64,000 bases of DNA, taken from Oikopleura dioica (lineage: Eukaryota > Chordata > Appendicularia > Copelata > Oikopleuridae). This document shows positions 57,047-64,000 of the stretch, piece after piece. Below the pieces are notes generated by a model. The model made no database searches. It had not been told where the DNA came from and saw only the letters and a list, made by a program, of their open reading frames with translations. How positions within the stretch are numbered: position 1 is the first letter of the stretch; every line of letters begins with the position of its first letter. The position numbers and the translations under genes are program-made. The DNA lies in the NCBI GenBank assembly GCA_907165135.1, contig OU015566.1, positions 6,556,157-6,620,156 of the forward strand, in the 5' to 3' direction.

Positions 57047-60000
57047 TTAAATAAGTCGAAACTTTTGGAGGGAGTGTGCAAGAAGGCGGTAGACGAATTC
57101 GTACTGTTCGAAGTAGGGAACATAGTTGGAGTTGGATTTTCGGATGGATGTAAGAAGCTCATTGACTTTCGGTGGAACTTCTAAATTTTGTGAGAAGAAA
57201 GATGGCAAATTCAAGAGCTTACGGGAATAATAGGCTCCGAATCGGACGAGTCTGGAAAGAACAAACGCTCCAGAAAACAGCTCTACATTATCAGACACAA
57301 TCGTGACGGGGTATTTGCGGCGCTTGAGGTTGAAAATTTTGCTCAACTCATCATCGACATCACTAATTGGAAAAGTAAAGAAACTATGACAATAGGGAAG
57401 GTCTTACCAGAAGCTTTGGATTGAGGTAGGAAAAGGGCGGCCAGAATGATCGAAGATTGGAACTACTTGAAAATAATAGAGCTTTCGTTTTTTGGACTCG
57501 CGGGAGGTGAATTTGCGGAAGACGTTGAGTTGGCGAGAGATTATCGAGGCATCTTCGATCGGTTGAATACGATTTCTGGGAACACAAGTTATCTACTGAA
57601 ATCAAGGAAGAACTTACCTAATTTCATACTCTCCGTTGATGATATCCTCATTCGCATAATCGACTGCACCAGATAAATGAATAATAATCGTCGATTTCTC
57701 CCTCCAAACAGTCTTCCAGAAATCATGAATGTCATCCTTTGTTTTCGGCGTTGTCAGACACAAAAATTGGTGGTCTAATCCATCAAAAGGTACAGACACT
57801 CGCGCCGTTTTCTGAGCAAACTGGTCGCTTTTGATTGATGCGAACTCGTGGCGTAATTCCGCTTCTGAGGTTAACTTTTGTTCCACCCCGTCGAGTGAGG
57901 AAATCTGTGGAGAACTCTCTTTTGAGCTTTCTTTCGAGTTTTTCACCATTTCCGCCACATCTGCCGGCCCTTGGTAAATGCCCTCGTTCGTCATCATTTG
58001 CTCCGTTAGAATAGTTTTTTTCTACAAAAAAAACTCGCTGACAACTGTACAAAAACGCGAGTTACCTTCACTTCAAGAGTCTTTAGTCCACCATCGACAA
58101 CATTCTTCACTGCCAGTTCATGCTGTCCTTCTTCATCGGGGACAACGACCATCGTTTGCGACGAAGTCACAGACATTGTTTTTCCATGAATTAGTTCCGG
58201 CTTCGCTTTGCCTAGTTCAAAGTCTGGCTTTGCTGGTAGAATGTTCTCGGGGTTCCATTGTTTCGCTCGGGAGACGTATTCTTCGTAAGTTGGCACTTTG
58301 CGGATGCTCGGTTGGATGCGCGGTGGAACGCGAGACTGAGTCATTTGGGAATAGCTCTGGAAGTCTGGAGGAGGAAGGTTGTTCACTACGTTTTGGTTTT
58401 GATCCCGCATGCCTAGAGAATGATTTGAATGGGATTCTTTTGAAAAAGACGTACTTAGGCCTTCATAAGAGGATCCAAGACCCATTGCCATTGGCGGTGC
58501 TTCTTCGACATCGTAGAGGCTATTTTTTGATTTAGAAATATATCTAGCGTTTTGAGCGGCAGCGGGATACATATTATAACGAGCTTGTTGTGTGACAGCG
58601 AGATGCAGCCGTGAGCGCGAGCCGAGGCCCTCTTGATTCAGGCTTCTTTGAGAGCTTTTCAAATGGATTAAAATTTATTTCGAAGCGAATTTATCGGTTA
58701 AAAGATGAAGCAATCAATTTGATTTGTGATAGCAATTTTTAGTCCTGCCTTGTGTATTCTTCGTATGAAGGTAGCGTTGGTGGTTGGGGTTTAGCAGGCT
58801 GTGTTGGAGTTGGAGTCTTAGGTACAAAAACTGGCCCGGCATCGATTGAGGCGAAGTTAGGGGAGACGGAAAAGCCGCTGAATTTGTGCAGATGTTCTGG
58901 AGTCGAAGTCGAAAACTCAGAATAGCGCTGAAGATTCAGGAAAGAAAGATCATTGATGATGTTTCTTACCTGCAAGCCATGGTAGTTGAATCCAGTGTTG
59001 TGAGCATGTCGACTTGACTGTCCGTTGGTGTTCGTTGGGAGGTTTCTTTCGGACGTTGACATAAGGTTTTGAGTCACGAGATCAGGCGAAGAAATGGCCT
59101 TGAATTCATTGAAAATCTCGGAAATATTTATTGCCAATCTTACCACAGAATCGTCGTATTGAGGTCTGTTATACATCTGTCCTTGTTTTCTGTAGCGATT
59201 ATGCGTATCCACCATCGATTGTGGTCGCTGCTTGTTTCCAAGTCTTGTATAAAATGTTAGATATAATGGAAATACAGAGAGAACTCTTGATGTTAGAAAA
59301 AACTTGTTTTTCTGTTAGATGGAGTTTCGCTAGATTAGTCCTGCTTTCAGGAGTCCTTTTTTGGCAATGATAATAAGTGACCACCAACGATAAGTATTTT
59401 TTGTACAAATCTATCTGGAAGAGTATTAGATTGTATAAAAATTGGGATTCTTCACCGAGAGGGATGAGTTGACCTCCTTTTACCTTTTGCGCGTTTTCTC
59501 GAACCGGGTTTGGTAGTGATTTTGGTTCGATCTGATTATTTTTATTTTCTTTTGTGCATAACATTGTGCAAGTGACTTTTACAGAAAGAACTAAACTAAG
59601 AGTGTGTACCTGAGACTTTGAGGTCGTTGAATATGAACTGCTCTTTGGCGGCAAGCGTCTTTGTAGTCTGGCGGAGAGACGTAAGTAGGAGGGCTTTGAA
59701 CAGAATTGAGACTTGCCAAAGAGTTGCCAACAGAGTTTTGGACTTGTTCGTTGTCTACAGCTTGGTCTCTCAAATGAACTTGTTGATTTTTCCTCAATGT
59801 TGGTCGACGTTCTAGTTGATACTCGCTCTTCAGTTGTCGATCGCCTTGAATTGGTTTCGTCGCTTCGGGATTTTCGTTGTAGAAGCCGATTCTAGCGTGA
59901 AAGAGTTTCGCCGTGTATTTTGTGAAGTCAGAATCGTCCAGAAAGTACTGCAGCGGGGAGGGTTCGTTGACCAATCTTAGGGCAAGAGTTGAGCCGCGAA

Positions 60001-60890
60001 AATCGACTTTTTTGACGGTTTCCCATTTGAAGGTTCTTTCCACGTCTGACTTTTCTATGACGCCTTCGAAGCTCGATCCGATGGAGATTCGCTTTCCAGA
60101 GGCATCTTGAACTGGAGTATGTTCCTCGGCGTATCCTTCCAGTCCTTCGCAAATTTGAAGATAGAGCATTTCAGCATCGCCCTTGAAAGTTCCCGTCAGT
60201 TGTTTGTATGCATCAATAGCCTTTTCGATCAGATAGATTTCGTCGTTCGCCATGGAATTGGGAAAGAGGTAAAAGTGACGTAAGAAATCCACGGTGTGTT
60301 TTTCCGGATCGTAGTCGCCTTCTTCGGCTTGCAGGGAATATGCGGCTAAGGTTACGCTTTCCAGAGATACTGAGATAGAAGAGTCGAAAGGTGGTAATAA
60401 AGTATATAGAAAAAATAGTTACTGTAAGTTCGATAAAATTCAAATTTGTATCTTTCCTAGTATTTTTGTCCAAAATAAGATTGTCATCGAAAACATCGTT
60501 TCGAATCTGCAGAAAGTAAAAGTATCTGGTCTGCTCCTCCTCGAAAATTAACGGACTCGCGACGTAAAACATAAATCGCAGGTAAAGGACATTCGTTCCA
60601 GCATTTGAGAGCTGTCTTTTGAGAGGTTTGTTCAAGTCGATCCATCGGGGACTTTTGTGTTCGTTTTTCGTCGATCTTGGTACGACTTTCAGCCCGAAAT
60701 ATTTTGTTTCCGTGAAGTTTAGTTTCGCCTGGATGTACTGGATGCAGTCCAGGCCAGTTGGTTTCCCATCTAATGGCCAGTCGAGGCTTGTCTTGTCGAG
60801 GAGGACGATTTGCACGAGACGGGAGTTCTTCTTTGCCAAGTTGTACTGCCCCCTGATCGATGGTAAGAATGTAAAGTCAATCCGCGGCAT
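57047..60890 (-). CDS. PTPN14: PTPN14/21-type FERM protein with degenerate (pseudo)phosphatase domain
   Basis: ATG 60890 (MPRIDFTFLPSIRGQYNL). The FERM domain includes VQIVLLDKTSLDWPLD, FGLKVVP, PRWIDLNKPLKRQL, FYVASP, TRYFYFLQIRNDVFDD, VDFLRHFYLFPNSMANDEIY and AEMLYLQICEGLEGYAEEH. A long linker follows with proline-rich and PSYEEYTRQ and PTYEEYVSR motifs. The C-terminal PTP region is recognisable (HDFWKTVWREKSTIIIHLSG; end FVYRLLAHSLQKFRLI, matching the PTPN14 C-terminus), but the catalytic HCSAGVGRTG is replaced by VSDNVELFSG and the WPD loop by VPIFDHSG. The enzyme should be dead. Vertebrate PTPN14/21 act as junctional/Hippo-pathway scaffolds through FERM and PPxY-type motifs. Confidence 0.85.
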
Positions 60891-61165
60891 GGCAAGGAGA
60901 TCATCTCATTTAAATCTTTCCGCGAGTCCGGCAAAAAATCAGAATTCAACGCTCTAAAATTTGGTAAAACAGGTATTTTTCTCGAATAAATTCAGATTTA
61001 TTTGAAGCATTTTAAACCATGTTTTTAATTTGAAATTATCAATACAGGAAGAGAAAGGGAGAAAAGTACATGTACTGAACAATAAGAACGTGTAGAAATA
61101 CTGTAGTAACTGTCGAAGAAGAAAATACTGATTGGGCAGAAGGAAGGAATCTTTTCTTGTAGCAA

Positions 61166-62589
<1,424 letters not shown>

Positions 62590-63238
62590 TCTGAAAACGC
62601 AAATTTCATTAAAAAACGAAAATTTTCAATCAAACAAAATTTCTGTCAAAAATTTCTCAGTAAAAATGTCATTTTAAAGCGTGGTGTTGATTCTTCTGTA
62701 CTTTAGTTCTCTCAAAAACAGTCCACTTTCATTTAGGCCAGCGGGGTTCCTGTAAACAATCTTTCGAAAATATTTTCCAGCCAGACATTACTCGCCGTTT
62801 TGACTCACGCTGATTCAGAAAATTGACTACTCAGCGTCTTTTTTTCTCTCAGAACGCCCATTTTTTGCAAAAAAAGAGAAACATGATTTTTTCAATAGTG
62901 TATTTTTGAAACTGAGAATACTGTAAATAATGTTACTGTAATGCATTTTGGAGTGAACTGCATTTTTGTCAGGAGAAAATGGCGCTTTTTTCAGTAAAGA
63001 AAAGGAGATTTTTCGATCCAGAGGATGAAAAAGAGCTGGAAGCAAAAGGAAAAGTTTAGCACAGAAAATAATACTTTTAAAAAGTTGGTTCGGCAATTTT
63101 TGAAATGAAAGATGTTTCGCTTTGTTTAGGAACTTGGAGGAGTAATACTGCGATTGCACCACTACGGGGAAATTGGTAGGGTTACAGTTAATTTATAATT
63201 ATAAGTTAGATGAACAGAGGAAGTTTCTTCTTGGTAGT
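62590..63238. other. Intergenic, nothing recognised
   Basis: AT-rich sequence between the aspartic protease start and the stop of the Ras-GEF-like gene. Confidence 0.5.
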
Positions 63239-63984
63239 TCATCCCGTCGATCTTTCGTTCTTCATGGAGCGGAATAGGCGCCGCTGCGATTTCTCAAACG
63301 AGCCAGATGGGTTTTGAATCGAAAAGGAGTGGTCGAACAGTTCTGAAAATTGTGTTAGAGATAATTCAAGAGTTTTCAGTAATTTACCTTTTTCATCTAA
63401 AGCTTGATAGCTGCTCATGTAGGTAATCAACCGTTCTCGTTTCGTAAACTGAATTCTTTTAGATCGCCAATGGTCAAAATCAGCAATCGGCCCGGTCAAC
63501 TCCTTCCAGCACTTGAGCTGCTGATCTGCCGCCAAATCGCCCGGATTCATGCACGGCTTCAGTCGGAAATAACAATCTTTCAGGAAAATCGAAAAGATCG
63601 GGATGAGGACGGGCGTGTTTCCTTCTGCTTCGAACATCTTCAGAATCACCCTGTAGTTCGAAAAGTTGCCTTGGGGATCACAAATGTGTTGGAGGACTTT
63701 GATCTTCGTATCTTCGATTTTGTCCCAGGTTTTGGAAAGTCTTTGGACACAGGGCGACGATAATCCGGCTGTCAGGGCCATGCAGGAATTCAGATTTCCT
63801 AAAAAAGTCGTTTGATAATAAGTAGTTCAATAGCAATGAGATAAATCTGTAGCTAATTAGACCTTCGAAGGTAGTTAATCGCTCAGGCTGAGTACTAAAA
63901 TGCGCGCTAACGGCTAAAAGAGGTAATAAAAACAAGTCCTCAGAGGAAAATCAGGAGCTTTTTCATTAATCGTCATCGCTTTAA
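63239..63984 (-). CDS. C-terminal part of a Ras-GEF (CDC25-homology) protein, partial
   Basis: Exons on the minus strand. The last begins after GT-AG introns at 63388/63344 and ends RSMKNERSTG at 63239. The main exon reads NLNSCMALTAGLSSPCVQRL, SKTWDKIED, NFSNYRVILKMFEAEG, LIPIFSIFLKDCYF. This matches the CDC25 pattern (N..S.MAI.SGL.SP.V.RL.KTW, NF..YR, P.L...L.D). An upstream exon at about 63945-63870 gives VSAHFSTQPERLTTFEG. The gene runs off the window edge. NSP/BCAR3-type GEFs share the same layout, so catalytic activity is not certain. Confidence 0.6.
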
Positions 63985-64000
63985 CGAGTTTAAAGTGCTG

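Noticed and set aside
59199-59654. Separate minus-strand protein in the PTPN14/21 gene
   Set aside because: Mostly intron sequence between linker exons; no motifs.

Overview
This is nuclear DNA from a compact animal genome, most likely a larvacean (appendicularian) tunicate such as Oikopleura. The genus is an inference. It rests on roughly 25 to 30 protein genes in 64 kb, introns mostly of 35-50 nt, several splice junctions that only work as GA-AG, GC-AG or GG-AG, two genes 51 bp apart in operon style with an AG acceptor just before the second ATG, and animal gene families (HNF4, ACBD3, ZnT7, TMED, SRCAP, MSL1, ARHGAP1, PTPN14/21). Exons were placed by eye from reading frame, splice motifs and remembered family patterns. 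There is no transcript support, so boundaries are good to a few bases at best and gene ends are approximate.

Layout. 1-1.06 kb: a 57-bp minisatellite. 3.0-8.6 kb: a CCP-plus-trypsin secreted protease with an antisense coiled-coil gene in its first large intron. 9.9-11.9 kb: a RING gene and its decayed tandem copy. 12.2-14.7 kb: a phospholipase D interrupted by a hAT-like MITE. 14.9-19.4 kb: a small two-TM protein, a Reeler-domain membrane protein, a trefoil protein and a sulfatase. 20.2-25.0 kb: a CTLD multi-module secreted protein with two frame breaks, then a protein kinase whose C-terminal domain recurs in the 3.5-4.8 kb gene. 25.4-29.9 kb: ACBD3 (minus strand), with a small membrane-protein gene nested in it that carries a MITE able to act as an intron. 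31.1-36.3 kb: ZnT7, then a ZNHIT2-TMED pair. 36.5-43.7 kb: MSL1 and a SRCAP-type remodeller with an antisense EF-hand gene in one intron. 44.4-45.0 kb: a long palindromic element. 45.0-50.5 kb: ARHGAP1, and an HNF4-type receptor whose intron holds a U1 snRNA gene split by a MITE. 50.7-57 kb: a universal stress protein, an atlastin-like GTPase with a frame break, and two tandem secreted orphans. 57.0-64 kb: a FERM protein of PTPN14/21 type with a dead phosphatase domain, a cathepsin D-like protease, and the end of a Ras-GEF-like gene.

The most striking theme is small inverted-repeat transposons in sensitive places. One lies in a PLD exon with a perfect 8-bp target duplication. One lies in a membrane-protein exon, where target duplication plus terminal repeat form a GT-AG intron. 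One lies in the U1A-binding loop of a U1 gene, and others sit in introns. Telomere-like TTAGGG tracts also sit inside introns, one of them forming a splice acceptor. I found no single operon-like novel system. The candidates for new biology are MITE-derived introns, the kinase C-terminal domain family, the pseudophosphatase, and the orphan secreted pair.
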